From assembly GCF_004683865.2 (NCBI RefSeq), contig NZ_CP038439.1, positions 107,501 to 171,500 of the forward strand: 64,000 bases of DNA. Reading direction: 5' to 3'. This document shows positions 53,935 through 64,000 of this stretch, piece after piece. This stretch comes from Paracoccus liaowanqingii (GTDB lineage Bacteria > Pseudomonadota > Alphaproteobacteria > Rhodobacterales > Rhodobacteraceae). Both the position numbers and the translations under genes were made by a program. Numbering within the stretch: position 1 is the stretch's first letter; every line of letters starts with the position of its first letter. Under the pieces are notes generated by a model that had not been told where the DNA came from, made no database searches, and saw nothing but the letters and a program-made list of their open reading frames with translations.

Positions 53935-55185
53935 TTAGTCTAGTAGTCGTGAATCTTCTTCGTTAAGCCACTCATTGAATAGGTCCAGCATCCTCTTAGA
54001 CAGAATATAGACTGTCATTTCCTTACCGTCCCTAATGCAGCCACGCCAAAGCCACTGGATCATCTCAGACAGGGCAAAGGTATCTCTATCAATAGGACGG
54101 CCCCAAGAGTTTAGATAGGACTCTACGTTTCTGTTAGGATATCTGTTATAGGCGTGGATCATCACAGTCTTATTGCTGAAATCGTTAGTTGCTCTAGTGT
54201 TACAGGCTAGCCAACCTCGTTTTGGTTTAGGACCATCTAGTTTTGGATTTACGTCTCTACCATCATGGATTGATCGCTTATGCCTTTCCTCTACAGCAGA
54301 TAGTGGACAGGTAATTAGGATAGACTGCTTAGGGTGAAGCCTGTAGATCGAACGCAATGCACCGCGTAGGCTGTTCAATTCCGCTGCTGTGGCCCCTGTC
54401 TCGTACCATGTAGCTGACATGTACCCTTGGCGCTGGTTAAGGCTTCTGGTGGACAGTGTAGAGCCTATGGTGACAAGCTTCCTGATCTGATCTTTCAGTA
54501 CCTTTTCGTCAGGCATATCAAATTCATTGAAGTCACTGTAAGTCAGATTGTTCATCTTTAGGAACTGAGAAAGGATAGAGCCTTCAAATTTGTAGGTAAG
54601 AATAATCACCCTCTTAGCAGCAAGTAGCAGACTGACGGGTAGTTGAGTGACTAGAGCATTGTTGCTATTCTTAGATGCAAACAGAGAGTCTGCTTTCGCG
54701 TAGTCGAATAGTGTCTTGAATGAACGGCTGTTGTTGGTTGGTTCCTTGAGTACAATTACCTTACCGTTGTTCTGGTAATCAATATCTACAACGTCCCATC
54801 CCTTAAGATCGTCCAAGTACCCACACACGGTTGAGTAGTCTTCAATCATATTAACTTCTTCATCTACAATAAGGACGTAACCCTTATCCTTGATTAGTTG
54901 TAGATGCTCTTTAGTCATTAGCTTGAATAAGCTGTGGGTAGTTGCGATATTTTCAGCAGACTTTAGCAGATTCAGGAATGACTGAGACTTAGAAGTACCG
55001 TTCTCTGCTGTAGGGAATGTAAACCCAATGGCATCAGCACAAGCTGTTGGAACTCTTTCTTCTACTTCACTGAGTAGTGGGCTTACATAGAGATACTTCT
55101 GATCTGGGTTAGCAATCATCCAGTCAATAATCTTGGTGGTCTTACCTGAACCCATGATGGAGTCTAGAACTTGAATTGTTTCCAT
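53935..55185 (-). CDS. DEAD-like helicase / P-loop ATPase
   Basis: 416 residues. Walker A is in DSIMGSGKTTKIID near the N-terminus, Walker B/DExx box in VLIVDEEVNMIEDY, and motif III-like text in VSLLLAAKRVIILTYKFEG. A C-terminal stretch (ALSEMIQWLWRGCIRDGKEMTVYILS) carries the motif VI-like Arg region. This is a superfamily 2-like ATPase as found in phage replication modules, possibly an origin-binding helicase. It faces the long hairpin-rich non-coding region from which it is transcribed. Confidence 0.82.
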   Translation of the reverse strand: METIQVLDSIMGSGKTTKIIDWMIANPDQKYLYVSPLLSEVEERVPTACADAIGFTFPTAENGTSKSQSFLNLLKSAENIATTHSLFKLMTKEHLQLIKDKGYVLIVDEEVNMIEDYSTVCGYLDDLKGWDVVDIDYQNNGKVIVLKEPTNNSRSFKTLFDYAKADSLFASKNSNNALVTQLPVSLLLAAKRVIILTYKFEGSILSQFLKMNNLTYSDFNEFDMPDEKVLKDQIRKLVTIGSTLSTRSLNQRQGYMSATWYETGATAAELNSLRGALRSIYRLHPKQSILITCPLSAVEERHKRSIHDGRDVNPKLDGPKPKRGWLACNTRATNDFSNKTVMIHAYNRYPNRNVESYLNSWGRPIDRDTFALSEMIQWLWRGCIRDGKEMTVYILSKRMLDLFNEWLNEEDSRLLD

Positions 55186-55280
55186 GAAATGTTACCTTGA
55201 ACGTAGAAAACTTCCACGACCGCTAAGGGGTGTGGAAAGACAATCGACTTATGAGTTATTTCAGTAAGTCTAAATAAAAA

Positions 55281-55335
55281 TAGGCCCCACAATTGGAAAG
55301 CTTACCGGGGGATAAACCTTCTATCGTGGAGCCTA
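55281..55335 (-). other. stem-loop upstream of the helicase gene
   Basis: TAGGCCCCAC pairs with GTGGAGCCTA with one mismatch across 35 bases. On the minus strand it is followed by TTTTTATTT, so it can end a leftward transcript or form part of a leader RNA. Confidence 0.5.
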
Positions 55336-55365
55336 AGTTCCTACCATGGAACAAACTGATATGAT

Positions 55366-55408
55366 GTTACCGGCCCCCGCCAGCTTTAGTGAATTAGTCC
55401 CCGGTAAC
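55366..55408. other. stem-loop with 8-bp perfect stem
   Basis: GTTACCGG and CCGGTAAC pair perfectly across 27 bases; the loop contains GGGGG/CCCCC-rich text that extends pairing. Confidence 0.5.
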
Positions 55409-55456
55409 TACACAAACGATGAATGAAAGAGCAAACATCTAGTTACTAGGGTCCTA

Positions 55457-55493
55457 GCGCAGGTAGGAATGTTGAGCGACTGAACACCTGCGC
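55457..55493 (+). terminator. stem-loop, possible rightward terminator
   Basis: GCGCAGGT and ACCTGCGC pair perfectly across 21 bases; the downstream text GGAATTACTTTTCTTG is T-rich on the plus strand. Confidence 0.45.
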
Positions 55494-56879
55494 GGAATTA
55501 CTTTTCTTGTTTTATATATATAATCATTAATCTCAAAATTTCAAGTAGTTGACCCTGAAAATAGGTGATAATAGTACCATTACCTTACGTCAATTTATGG
55601 TATGATTTAGCCGTTGCCTAATATTTAATCATATGCGGCAATCACTATCGTTCATGATCCTACAAAGCAAGGTGGTGTTGTCGCGCAACAGCCTCAACTT
55701 TATTTACTACACCCCTCTTGAACAGCTACAAAGCCAGCCTATCTCAATACTATAGTAGTAGCTTATGATGATAAATATCTATCAGTTATTAATAATCAGA
55801 TAGTAGATAACTATAGTAGATATCATATCTATGATTCATACCTACAAAGTTGCCTAGTCAAGCGATAGCGCAGTGCTAGTTCTATTAGCATGAAGAAAGT
55901 AACAAAGTGCGATAGCACGACTTACTTGATGAACATTACTTTCTGAAAGAAAGGAACGAGGGAGGTCTAATCCTCCTGAGCCTAGATCGAGACTTTTAGT
56001 TCTTCGGCCCCTAAGGGCAAGAAGGACGTTAGAAAAGTAGAAGAGATAGGGTAATAAGCTATTACTATAGTAATATTTAATATAAATGATATCCTATTTT
56101 GTAGAATTGTCTTAAAGATGAATCACTACATGAGTCAAGGATGATCGCTACGAAGTAGTGACAGATAGGGCAACGTAGTTGTCATAGCTGATCCGCTGCG
56201 CTCGTTACTCTTCATCCCAAGTAATGACGTTTGTATATCTTGTCCCTCTTATGTTGATCCACATGTCAATGTGTTTTGATTCTTAGGGGAGGTCTAAATG
56301 TACCATAAATAACAATAGGTTAACCCCCCCCTTGGGAGAGATTTCCCCCAGCCTGTAATCCTAGAGGGTCTTACACCCCCTGTGAACACCCTTGATGCCC
56401 ACTAATTAGGCAGTTATATCAGCTAGTTGTTCCCTATTTGTTCTATTTTATAAGTGCGTTTGCTTGGTCAGGAAAGCCTATCCTACCGCTCTCCGAGTCA
56501 ATCCTAAATCTTTCCCAGTCTCATTTAATCATCATCACAAACACGTCAATCACGAATAAGTCATTAGACTCTGATCCTGGAATGTGGGTCATGAATAATT
56601 CCTGATTCGTTCTTTTATTTGCTATTCTCAGATAATCCTTGACAGAATGAATATTATCCAGGCGACAGATTAAGTAATTCGATGTTATGTTGTAACAATC
56701 GCCAGGCAGATAGGCCCCTCAGTGAATCTCAATAAAGCAGGGCCGTGTTAGGTTGAGAGGCTGAGACTCAATAGGTCGGAATCCCCGTGAATCGAGTCGC
56801 AGTAGAATGGTGTTTACCTTCTGAGACAGATATGGCATCAAGTCTTAGACTTATGTGAGAATCATTCGGAGTAAATGTC

Positions 56880-57434
56880 ATGCTGATTGGATATGCCCGT
56901 ACTTCAACCCTAGACCAGACCGCCGGACTTGAGGCCCAACAGCGTGACCTACACAAAGCAGGCTGTGATAAGGTCTTCACTGAGCAAGTATCATCAGTAG
57001 ACGTGACAGCCCGTCAGAAGCTTGCTGAGGCCCTAGAGTTCATTCGTGAGGGTGATACCCTGATAGTGACCAAGCTAGACCGTCTGGCCCGCTCTGTGGC
57101 TCACCTGCATGAGATACTGACAGTCATCACCAACAAAGGTGCAGCACTCAAAATCTTGGACATGGGGATTGATACGTCTACCCCTACTGGCAAGCTGATG
57201 CTGAACATCATGGGTGGTGTAGCTGAGTTTGAAAGAAGCATCATGCTAGAGCGTCAGAGGGAAGGGATTGCCAAGGCTAAGGCGGAAGGCAAGTACAAGG
57301 GTCGTGCCCCTACTGCCATGAGTCAGTCTGAGAAGGTGAAGCAGCTACATGCTGATGGGAAGACTGCTGTGCAGATTGCTGAGGCTGTCGGGATTAGTCG
57401 CGCCTCTGTCTATCGCTGTCTCGCTGAATATTAA
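56880..57434 (+). CDS. serine recombinase (resolvase/invertase)
   Basis: 184 residues of the small resolvase/DNA-invertase type. The catalytic domain begins LIGYARTSTLDQTAGLEAQ with the nucleophile Ser (ARTST). TKLDRLARSVAHL and GKLMLNIMGGVAEFERSIM (E-helix) are conserved, and the C-terminal helix-turn-helix reads KTAVQIAEAVGISRASVYRC. It may resolve dimers, invert a segment, or be a leftover of another element. No inverted crossover-site pair was found by eye. It lies between the non-coding region and attR. Confidence 0.93.
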   Translation: MLIGYARTSTLDQTAGLEAQQRDLHKAGCDKVFTEQVSSVDVTARQKLAEALEFIREGDTLIVTKLDRLARSVAHLHEILTVITNKGAALKILDMGIDTSTPTGKLMLNIMGGVAEFERSIMLERQREGIAKAKAEGKYKGRAPTAMSQSEKVKQLHADGKTAVQIAEAVGISRASVYRCLAEY

Positions 57435-57605
57435 TTCTTGACGATCCTGGAATTGTGTAGGTGGGGATTCCTTAGGTGGAGTCTCCGCTTATGATTCGTT
57501 AGGGTCCCCCCCGGAAATAACCGAGGCCCCCCACTGGCGCGCGGGTAGGCCGCTATATCACCAATACAAAAAAAAAAAATAAAACGTAACCAGTGACCCC
57601 GACAG

Positions 57606-57627
57606 GTGGGAAAGACATGTGGGAAAG
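57606..57627 (+). repeat. integrase arm-type sites, right pair
   Basis: GTGGGAAAG at 57606 and 57619, 13 bases apart, the same sequence and spacing as the left pair at 47810-47832. Confidence 0.75.
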
Positions 57628-57667
57628 GGTATGGCTAAACTACTGATTTCTATAAGACATAGGTAAT

Positions 57668-57743
<76 letters not shown>

Positions 57744-57811
57744 ATCCGGTTCGCTTGGTGGCCCGGGCGGCGCGGTTTGTCAAGTGGGACCGCGCCGCCC
57801 GGGATATCGGG

Positions 57812-59695
57812 CTATTCGGGCAGGGCGTAGGCCACCAGCTGGTCGGCCACCTGCGGCTTGATGATCGAGTTGCCGCCGACCGCGAAGACCACGTATTGCC
57901 GGCCGTCATAGTCGTAGACGGCGGGGTTGGACACCGCGGGCGCCTCGACCTGCGCCTTCCACAGCACGTCGCCGGTGGCGGCGTCCAGCGCGCGGACGCG
58001 GGCATCCATCGAGGCGCCGATGAAGATCACCCCCGAGGCGGTCACGACCGGGCCGCCGATGGTGGGCGAGCCCCAGCTTTCGGGCATGTAGAAGCCCCAT
58101 TTCTGGATCTGGCCGAAAGGACGCTCCCACAGGGTCTCGCCGGTCTTCAGGTCGATGGCCGACATCAGGCCATAGGGCGGCTTCCAGCAGGGCATGCCCA
58201 CCGGGTTGAGGAAGTTCGTCAGCCGGAACCCGTAGGGCGCGCCGGTCATCGGGAACAGCCCGCCCTCGGCCTCGCTGCCGCCGGTCTCCAAGGTCTCGTA
58301 TTCCTCGCGCTCGATCAGCTGGTAGATCTGCGCGATGCGCGAGCTGTTGATGTAGAGGATCGCGCTTTCCGGATCGACCGCGCCGCCGCCCCACTGGTAT
58401 CCGCCCGCCGTGGCCGGATAGGCCAGCGTGCCCTCCAGGCTGGGGGGCGTGAAGCGGCCCTCGTAGCGCAGCTCGTCGAAGGTGCGCGAGCAGTAGCCGA
58501 ACGAGGCCAGGTCGGCCAGGCCGAAGACCCCGCCCCAGTCGTCGTCCATCGAGGGCGCGGGCAGGGTGGGCACGGGCTGGGTGGGCGAGGCGACCTCTCC
58601 CTCGACATCCGAGGCGGGGACGGGGCGGTCCTCGATCGGGAAGACCGGCTCTCCGGTCAGGCGGTTCAGCACGAAGGCATAGCCCATCTTGGTGGGCTGG
58701 ACCAAGGCCGGGATCGGACCATCCTCGTTCGGAATGTCGATCAGGGTCGGCGCGGACACGGTGTCGTAGTCCCAGATGTCGTGCTTGACCAGCTGGCGGG
58801 ACCAGACGACCTCTCCGGTATCGCCGTCGACGGCGGTGACCGAGGTGGCCAGCGGGATCTCCTCCAGCCGGGTGCCGCCGTAATAGTCGGCACTGGGGCT
58901 GGAGACGGGCAGGTAGGCCAGGCCGTTCTCCTCGTCGACCGACATGGCGGTCCAGACGTTCGAGGTGCCGGTCACGCCGGGATAATCCTCGGGGATGGAC
59001 AGGAAGGTCCATTCCAGCTCGCCCGTGCGCGCATCGACGGCGAAGACGGACCCGAGCGGGTTCTCGACGTCATGCCAGTCCTTGCCCGCCCACCCCAGCA
59101 GCAGCTTGTCGCGGAACACGGTGGGCGGCTGCAGCTGCGACAAAGGGAAGTTCGCGTCGGGCTTGTTCCACTGGTTCACGTCCAGGATGCCCGCCTCGCC
59201 GAAATCGGCACAGAGCGCACCGGTATCGGCATCGACGGCATGAAGTTCGGCATCCATCGTGCCGATATAGACGCGCCGCGCGCAGGGACCGTCGCCCTCG
59301 CCCTCCCAATAGGTGACGCCGCGGTTCTTCAGCTCGGGCTGGGTCAGGGGCTCCAGCGCGGTGTCCTCGGGCTCGTAGGTCCAGACGATCTCGCCGGTAT
59401 CGGGCCGGACGGCCAGGATGCGGTAGAAGGGCGTGCCGATGTACAGAAGGTCGTTGGCCAGGATCGGGGTTGCCGACCAGACCGTGCCCACCATGTCGCC
59501 CGACCCGTCGGACACGTCGCCGGTATGGATCTCCCACGCCTTTTCCAGGTCGCCCACGTTCTCGGGCGTGATCTGGGTCGAGGCGCTGTACTTCTGCGCC
59601 ATGCCGTTGCCGTGAAAGCCGGTCCATTCGGTCTGCTGGGCATGGGCGGCGGGCGCGCACAGCACGAGGGCGGGAAGGATGCGGAACAGGGTCAT
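57812..59695 (-). CDS. PQQ-dependent dehydrogenase, glucose/quinate dehydrogenase type
   Basis: 627 residues. The signal peptide is [20 protein letters not shown]. The mature part is an eight-bladed quinoprotein propeller, with repeated blade motifs ([44 protein letters not shown]). [24 protein letters not shown] and [11 protein letters not shown] match the membrane glucose/quinate dehydrogenase group. It oxidises a sugar or polyol in the periplasm and passes electrons to ubiquinone. It lacks the five membrane helices these enzymes usually carry; a separate small membrane protein is encoded 4 bases upstream. Substrate not certain. Confidence 0.88.
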   Translation of the reverse strand: MTLFRILPALVLCAPAAHAQQTEWTGFHGNGMAQKYSASTQITPENVGDLEKAWEIHTGDVSDGSGDMVGTVWSATPILANDLLYIGTPFYRILAVRPDTGEIVWTYEPEDTALEPLTQPELKNRGVTYWEGEGDGPCARRVYIGTMDAELHAVDADTGALCADFGEAGILDVNQWNKPDANFPLSQLQPPTVFRDKLLLGWAGKDWHDVENPLGSVFAVDARTGELEWTFLSIPEDYPGVTGTSNVWTAMSVDEENGLAYLPVSSPSADYYGGTRLEEIPLATSVTAVDGDTGEVVWSRQLVKHDIWDYDTVSAPTLIDIPNEDGPIPALVQPTKMGYAFVLNRLTGEPVFPIEDRPVPASDVEGEVASPTQPVPTLPAPSMDDDWGGVFGLADLASFGYCSRTFDELRYEGRFTPPSLEGTLAYPATAGGYQWGGGAVDPESAILYINSSRIAQIYQLIEREEYETLETGGSEAEGGLFPMTGAPYGFRLTNFLNPVGMPCWKPPYGLMSAIDLKTGETLWERPFGQIQKWGFYMPESWGSPTIGGPVVTASGVIFIGASMDARVRALDAATGDVLWKAQVEAPAVSNPAVYDYDGRQYVVFAVGGNSIIKPQVADQLVAYALPE

Positions 59696-59699
59696 GGGC

Positions 59700-60059
59700 T
59701 TACCTCGCGACCAGAATGAAGACCAGCCACAGGGCCAGCGTCAGGGCGATGGTCAGCATGATCCAGCCCTGCATGAGGAACCACGCGCAGAGAAGCGTCA
59801 GCAGCCCGCCGATCAGGATCATCACCGTTGCGAAGGTCCGCAGCTTGCCCGGCGCCAGCCGCCCGACCAGGACCGCGGCCACCGTCAGCGCGGCCATGCC
59901 CAGAATCGCCAGTCCCGCCCCGGGCGTCCCGGTGATGCCCGATCCGCGGTGAAAGAAGGCGATCACGGCCAGGATCAGACCGATGGCCGCGGGAACGGCC
60001 ATCAGGTTGGCGACCAGTTCCTCGCGGGCGCGGGCGGCGGGGGGAAGGGGGGCAGGCAT
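59700..60059 (-). CDS. membrane anchor subunit of the PQQ dehydrogenase
   Basis: 119 residues from ATG 60059, with GAGG 5 bases before it (an in-frame GTG is 6 bases upstream). Four hydrophobic helices are visible: LMAVPAAIGLILAVIAFF, GAGLAILGMAALTVAAVLVG, FATVMILIGGLLTLLCAWFL, IMLTIALTLALWLVFILVA. The pattern resembles the N-terminal membrane domain of PQQ glucose dehydrogenase, and the stop is 4 bases before the propeller gene. It probably anchors the enzyme and hosts the quinone site. Confidence 0.75.
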   Translation of the reverse strand: MPAPLPPAARAREELVANLMAVPAAIGLILAVIAFFHRGSGITGTPGAGLAILGMAALTVAAVLVGRLAPGKLRTFATVMILIGGLLTLLCAWFLMQGWIMLTIALTLALWLVFILVAR

Positions 60060-60203
60060 CGGCACCTCATGTGTTGTTCGCCGGGCAAGCGGTTCACATC
60101 CGCGTGCCCGGTTCTGACATAAAGGTGAATGCCTCGCCGGGGTGCAAGTTCCCCGCCGGGGCCCGATTAACCCGGCCTGGGTCGCGGAAAGCCGGTCGGC
60201 AGC

Positions 60204-63044
60204 CTATTCGGCGGCCTGCGCATAGACCTCCAGCGGCGGGCAGGTGCAGATCAGGTTGCGGTCGCCATGGGCGTTGTCGACCCGCCCCACGGGGGGCCAG
60301 TACTTGTCCACCCGGAAGGCGCCCGGCGGGAAGCAGCCCTGCTCGCGGCTATAGGGGCGGTCCCAGTCCCGCACCAGATCCTCGACCGTGTGGGGGGCGT
60401 GGCGCAGCGGGCTTTGGTCGGCTTCGATCCGCCCCTCGGCCACCTCGGTGATCTCGGCCCGGATCGCCAGCAGGGCGGTGACGAAGCGGTCGATCTCGGC
60501 CTTGGTCTCGCTTTCCGTGGGTTCGACCATCAGCGTACCGCTGACCGGCCAGCTCATCGTGGGCGCATGGAAGCCGTTGTCGATCAGCCGCTTGGCGATG
60601 TCGTCGACGGTGACGCCATGTTCCGCGAAGGGCCGCGTGTCGATGATGCATTCATGCGCGACCCTTCCGCGATTGCCCATGAACAGGATCGGATAGGCCC
60701 CGGCCAGCCGCGCCGCGATGTAGTTCGCGTTCAGGATCGCCACGCGCGTGGCCTGCGTCAGCCCCTCGCCGCCCATCATCAGGCAATAGGCCCAGCTGAT
60801 CAGCAGGATCGAGGCGCTGCCATAGGGCGCGGCACTGACCGCGCCGCTGTCCGCATCGCGCGGATCGCCGGGCAGGTAGGGCGCCAGATGCGCCTTGACC
60901 CCGATCGGCCCCATGCCGGGACCGCCGCCGCCATGCGGGATGGCGAAGGTCTTGTGCAGGTTCAGGTGGCTGACATCGCCGCCGATCTCTCCGGGCTTCA
61001 CCAGGCCGACCAGCGCGTTCATGTTCGCCCCGTCGATATAGACCTGGCCCCCGTGCTGGTGGGTGATGTCGCAGACCTGCCGCACCGTGTCCTCGAAGAC
61101 GCCATGGGTCGAGGGATAGGTGATCATCACCGCCGCCAGCCGGTCGCCGGCCTTCGCGGCCTTGTCCGCGAAATCCTCCAGATCGATGTCGCCATTGGGC
61201 GCCGATTTCACCACCACGACCTGCATCCCGCACATCTGGGCGCTGGCCGGGTTGGTGCCATGCGCCGACACGGGGATCAGGCAGATGTCGCGCTGATCGT
61301 CGCCCTGCGCGCGGTGATAGGCCTGGATGGTCAGCAGCCCCGCATATTCCCCCTGCGCGCCGCTGTTCGGCTGCATCGAGAACGCCTCGTAGCCGGTGAT
61401 CACGCACAGCTTCTGGGTCAGGTCCGCGATCGCCTCATGGTATCCCGCCGCCTGGTCATGCGGCGCAAAGGGATGCAGCGCGCCGAATTCGGGCCAGGTG
61501 ATCGGCATCATCTCGGCGGCCGCATTCAGCTTCATCGTGCAGGACCCCAGCGGGATCATCGCCCGGTCCAGCGCCAGATCCCGGTCCGACAGCCGCCGCA
61601 TATAGCGCATCATCTCGGATTCCGCCCGGTTCATGTGAAAGACCGGATGGGTCAGATAGTCGCTCTCGCGCAGCAGGTCCTCGGGGATGGCGGGCGCCAT
61701 GGCCTGCCCGGCGGGCTCCGAGATCCCGAAGGCATCCAGCAGCCGGGTGATCACCCCCGCATCGGTCGTCTCGTCCACGCTGATGCCGACGCGATCGCGC
61801 CCCACACGGCGCAGGTTGATGCCCCGGTGCCGGGCGGCGGCCATGATGCCCTGCTGGCCCACCCCCACCTTGACGGTGATCGTGTCGAAGAAGGCCTCCG
61901 GCGCCACCTCGGCCCCCGCCGCCCGCAAGGCCTCCGCAATGGTCACCGCATGCAGATGCACCCGCTGCGCGATGGCCCGCAAACCCACCGGCCCGTGAAA
62001 CACTGCATAGAACCCCGCCATTACGGCCAGCAAGGCTTGCGCAGTGCAGACATTGCTGGTCGCCTTCTCCCGCCGGATATGCTGCTCGCGCGTCTGCAGC
62101 GCCAGCCGCAGCGCCGGGTTGCCCGAGCCGTCGACCGAGACGCCGACGATCCGCCCCGGCATCGCCCGCTTCAGCGCGTCGCGGCAGGACATGAAGCCCG
62201 CATGCGGCCCGCCATAGCCCATCGGCACCCCGAAGCGCTGCGCCGATCCCACGGCGATGTCGGCCCCCATCGCGCCCGGCTCGCGCAGGACGCACAGCGC
62301 CAGCAGGTCGGTCGCCACCACCGCCAGCGCGCCCGCGCCGTGCAGCGCTTCGATCTCGGGCGTCAGGTCGCGGACATGGCCATAGGTGCCGGGATACTGG
62401 AAGATCGCGCCGAAGACGTCCCCCGCCACCAGATCGTCGACCGAGCCGGTGACGATGCGGATCCCCAAAGGCGCCGCCCGCGTCGCGATCACGCTGATGG
62501 TCTGCGGATGCAGGTCATGGGCCACGAAGAACGCATCCGCCTTCGACTTCGACTGCCGCCGCGCCATGGCCATCGCCTCGGCCGCCGCCGTCGCCTCGTC
62601 CAGCAGGGACGCATTGGCCACCGGCAGCCCGGTCAGATCCGCCACCATGGTCTGGAAGTTCAGCAGCGCCTCCAGCCGCCCCTGCGCGATCTCGGGCTGA
62701 TACGGCGTATAGGCCGTGTACCACGCCGGGTTCTCCAGGATGTTGCGCTGGATCGCCGGCGGCGTGACGGTGCCGTAATAGCCCTGCCCGATCAGGCTGG
62801 TCATCACCCGGTTCTTCGCCGCGACCTCCTTCATCCGCGCCAGCAGCCCGGCCTCGGACAGGGCCGGCCAGTCCAGCCGGTCCGCCTGCCGGATCGCCGC
62901 GGGCACGGTCTGCCCGATCAGCTGGTCCAGACTGTCGGCCCCCACGGCGGCCAGCATCTCGGCCATCTCGACCGGAGACGGCCCGATATGGCGCCGGTTG
63001 GCAAAATCGTCGGGGTCGTAATCCGTCGGGATCCAGCGGCTCAT
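60204..63044 (-). CDS. gcvP: glycine dehydrogenase (decarboxylating), P protein
   Basis: 946 residues from [23 protein letters not shown], the usual start; an ATG four codons earlier is weaker. It is the full-length fused P protein. The first half has the dimer/regulatory fold. In the second half, the PLP lysine lies in [20 protein letters not shown], with [15 protein letters not shown] and [12 protein letters not shown]. It decarboxylates glycine and loads the aminomethyl group on lipoyl-GcvH. It is the third gene of the gcvT-gcvH-gcvP operon; a repeat-bearing gap separates it from gcvH. Confidence 0.98.
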   Translation of the reverse strand: MSRWIPTDYDPDDFANRRHIGPSPVEMAEMLAAVGADSLDQLIGQTVPAAIRQADRLDWPALSEAGLLARMKEVAAKNRVMTSLIGQGYYGTVTPPAIQRNILENPAWYTAYTPYQPEIAQGRLEALLNFQTMVADLTGLPVANASLLDEATAAAEAMAMARRQSKSKADAFFVAHDLHPQTISVIATRAAPLGIRIVTGSVDDLVAGDVFGAIFQYPGTYGHVRDLTPEIEALHGAGALAVVATDLLALCVLREPGAMGADIAVGSAQRFGVPMGYGGPHAGFMSCRDALKRAMPGRIVGVSVDGSGNPALRLALQTREQHIRREKATSNVCTAQALLAVMAGFYAVFHGPVGLRAIAQRVHLHAVTIAEALRAAGAEVAPEAFFDTITVKVGVGQQGIMAAARHRGINLRRVGRDRVGISVDETTDAGVITRLLDAFGISEPAGQAMAPAIPEDLLRESDYLTHPVFHMNRAESEMMRYMRRLSDRDLALDRAMIPLGSCTMKLNAAAEMMPITWPEFGALHPFAPHDQAAGYHEAIADLTQKLCVITGYEAFSMQPNSGAQGEYAGLLTIQAYHRAQGDDQRDICLIPVSAHGTNPASAQMCGMQVVVVKSAPNGDIDLEDFADKAAKAGDRLAAVMITYPSTHGVFEDTVRQVCDITHQHGGQVYIDGANMNALVGLVKPGEIGGDVSHLNLHKTFAIPHGGGGPGMGPIGVKAHLAPYLPGDPRDADSGAVSAAPYGSASILLISWAYCLMMGGEGLTQATRVAILNANYIAARLAGAYPILFMGNRGRVAHECIIDTRPFAEHGVTVDDIAKRLIDNGFHAPTMSWPVSGTLMVEPTESETKAEIDRFVTALLAIRAEITEVAEGRIEADQSPLRHAPHTVEDLVRDWDRPYSREQGCFPPGAFRVDKYWPPVGRVDNAHGDRNLICTCPPLEVYAQAAE

Positions 63045-63089
63045 CAGCGTCTCCATTCCATCGCTCGGGCGCCGCAGCCCGGCCCCGTC

Positions 63090-63168
63090 TTCTTCACGAA
63101 AATATCCTCGGGGGGTCCGGGGGGCGAAGCGCCCCCGGCCTGTCGCCGGGCCGTCAGGCCCGGCCGCA
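63090..63168. repeat. dispersed Rhodobacterales-type intergenic repeat with GC hairpins
   Basis: The gap between gcvH and gcvP contains TTCACGAAAATATCCTCGGG followed by GGGTCCGGGGGGCGAAG and the stem GCCCCCGGC, then GCCGGGCC/GGCCCGGC. I recognise the AAATATCCTCGG-GGGTCCGGGGG text as a common intergenic repeat in Rhodobacterales genomes. It may act as an RNA end or attenuate gcvP expression. Confidence 0.6.
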
Positions 63169-63170
63169 TC

Positions 63171-63530
63171 TCACTCGACCAGCGCCTTGTAGGCCGCCTC
63201 GTCCATGAACCCGTCCATCGCGCCCGCATCCGCAGGCTTCAGCCGGAAGAACCACGCCGCCATCGGATCGCCGTTCACGTCGCCCGGCGCATCCGCCAGC
63301 GCGGCATTCACCGACGTGATGACGCCCGCCACCGGGGCGGTGATGTCGGAGGCCGCCTTGACGCTCTCGATCACGACGATCTCCTCGCCCGCGGCGACCT
63401 CGCGGCCCTCCTCGGGCAGCTCGATGAACACCACGTCGCCCAGCTGCTCGCTGGCGTGCCGGGTGATGCCCACGACGATCTCGTCGCCCTCGGCCCGCAG
63501 CCATTCGTGATCTTCGGTATATTTCAGCAT
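63171..63530 (-). CDS. gcvH: glycine cleavage system H protein
   Basis: 119 residues. The lipoyl-attachment Lys58 lies in VVIESVKAASDI, with the flanking beta sandwich (EDHEWLRAEGDEIVVGIT; ELPEEGREVAAGEEI). It carries the aminomethyl intermediate between P, T and L proteins. Its start is 12 bases after the gcvT stop. Confidence 0.98.
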   Translation of the reverse strand: MLKYTEDHEWLRAEGDEIVVGITRHASEQLGDVVFIELPEEGREVAAGEEIVVIESVKAASDITAPVAGVITSVNAALADAPGDVNGDPMAAWFFRLKPADAGAMDGFMDEAAYKALVE

Positions 63531-63542
63531 GACGATGGTCCT

Positions 63543-64000
63543 TCAGCGTTTGTAGGAGGGGGAAACGAAGGGCAGGGCGCTCAGGGTCACGGGGATGCGC
63601 TTGCCGCGCAGTTCCGCCCAGACCTGCCCGCCCTCGGGGATGTCCACGGGCAGCCGCGCCATCGCGACCGGCCCGCCGACCGAGGGTCCGAACCCGCCCG
63701 AACTCACATGGCCCAGAGCCTCGCCGCCCTCGGGGGCGGCAAAGATCGCCACGCCCTCGCGGATCGGCGCGCGGCCCTCGGGGCGCAGGCCGCGACGGAT
63801 CACATCGGGCGCCCCCAGTCCGGGCAGGATCACCTCGGCGCCGGGAAACCCGCCCGCCCGGGCCCCGCCCGTGCGGCGCACCTTGGGGATAGACCAGCCC
63901 AGCGCCGCCTGCGCGGGCGTCACCGAGCCGTCCATGTCATGACCGTAAAGCGGCATCCCGGCCTCCAGCCGCAGGCTGTCGCGCGCGCCCAGACCGATGG
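63543..64000 (-). CDS. gcvT: aminomethyltransferase (T protein), C-terminal part, cut by window edge
   Basis: The frame runs open to the window end; about 152 codons are seen, read from [21 protein letters not shown] to [30 protein letters not shown] is the conserved GcvT core signature, and [19 protein letters not shown] belongs to the C-terminal barrel. The protein transfers the methylene group from H protein to tetrahydrofolate. The N-terminus, promoter and any glycine riboswitch lie outside the window. Confidence 0.97.
   Translation of the reverse strand, partial: IGLGARDSLRLEAGMPLYGHDMDGSVTPAQAALGWSIPKVRRTGGARAGGFPGAEVILPGLGAPDVIRRGLRPEGRAPIREGVAIFAAPEGGEALGHVSSGGFGPSVGGPVAMARLPVDIPEGGQVWAELRGKRIPVTLSALPFVSPSYKR

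Larger units (their letters stand above)
55186..56879. other. 1.7-kb AT-rich non-coding region with several hairpins
   Basis: No convincing protein frame on either strand. It holds at least three strong dyads (55281-55335, 55366-55408, 55457-55493), a further stem near 56017-56042, and repeated AT-rich runs. It lies between the leftward helicase gene and the rightward serine recombinase gene. It may hold a replication origin, structured RNAs, or lytic-gene remains. Confidence 0.6.

Noticed and set aside
55281..55410. Possible tRNA-like fold in the non-coding region
   Set aside because: Stems exist, but there is no T-loop consensus, no CCA and no plausible anticodon arm.
55186..56879. CRISPR array in the repeat-like non-coding region
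   Set aside because: No regularly spaced identical repeats; the dyads differ from one another.

Overview
The window looks like a high-GC alphaproteobacterial chromosome of the Rhodobacterales, most likely Paracoccus or a close relative. The grounds are the rrn order 23S-5S-tRNA-fMet, the gcvT-gcvH-gcvP order, HWE/HisKA_2-type histidine kinases, a BigR/SqrR-type sulfur repressor and RTX exoproteins. The genus is inference; no search was run.

Region by region. 1-1360: the 3' end of an rrn operon (23S, 5S, tRNA-fMet, terminator). 1266-8318: an insertion-sequence pile-up. It holds the tail of a serine recombinase whose stop codon lies in the tRNA-fMet anticodon, a fragment of one IS3-family element, a second IS3-family element split by an IS256-family element (9-bp target duplication), and an MFS transporter gene split by an IS21-family element (6-bp duplication) and also frameshifted. 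8353-11768: a CAP-domain exoprotein and a CueR-like copper regulon (MerR, DUF411, glutaredoxin-MauE fusion). 11827-18690: two RTX exoproteins, one with three copies of an unrecognised domain, the other with SGNH, PA14 and glycosidase-like domains. 19305-24595: a cation/proton antiporter, then a CHAD / ParA / CYTH / Nudix operon plus a second CYTH gene, which reads as a polyphosphate-related cluster. 24944-28937: a SulP transporter and a persulfide/sulfur operon with a divergent redox repressor. 28958-33629: signal transduction (GAF kinase, Crp/Fnr regulator, BLUF photosensor, PAS kinase, response regulator); the Crp/Fnr and BLUF genes are each preceded by the same 14-bp palindrome.

33630-47337 holds five large, tightly coupled minus-strand genes (605, 1126, 887, 1435 and 491 aa). 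None has a function I can assign. One begins with an EF-Tu domain-II-like barrel, one resembles DUF6603 proteins, and one carries a hydrophobic hairpin followed by a motif like those in membrane-acting effectors. This is the best candidate for an undescribed system.

47728-57684 is an AT-rich integrated element in the 3' end of tRNA-Ala(CGC). It has 18-bp attL/attR repeats, paired integrase arm sites near both ends, a tyrosine integrase, a tape measure protein, a helicase-like ATPase, a serine recombinase and about 1.7 kb of hairpin-rich non-coding DNA. No capsid, portal or terminase gene is present. 57812-64000 returns to host genes: a PQQ dehydrogenase with its membrane anchor as a separate gene, and the glycine cleavage genes gcvP, gcvH and gcvT (cut by the window edge).
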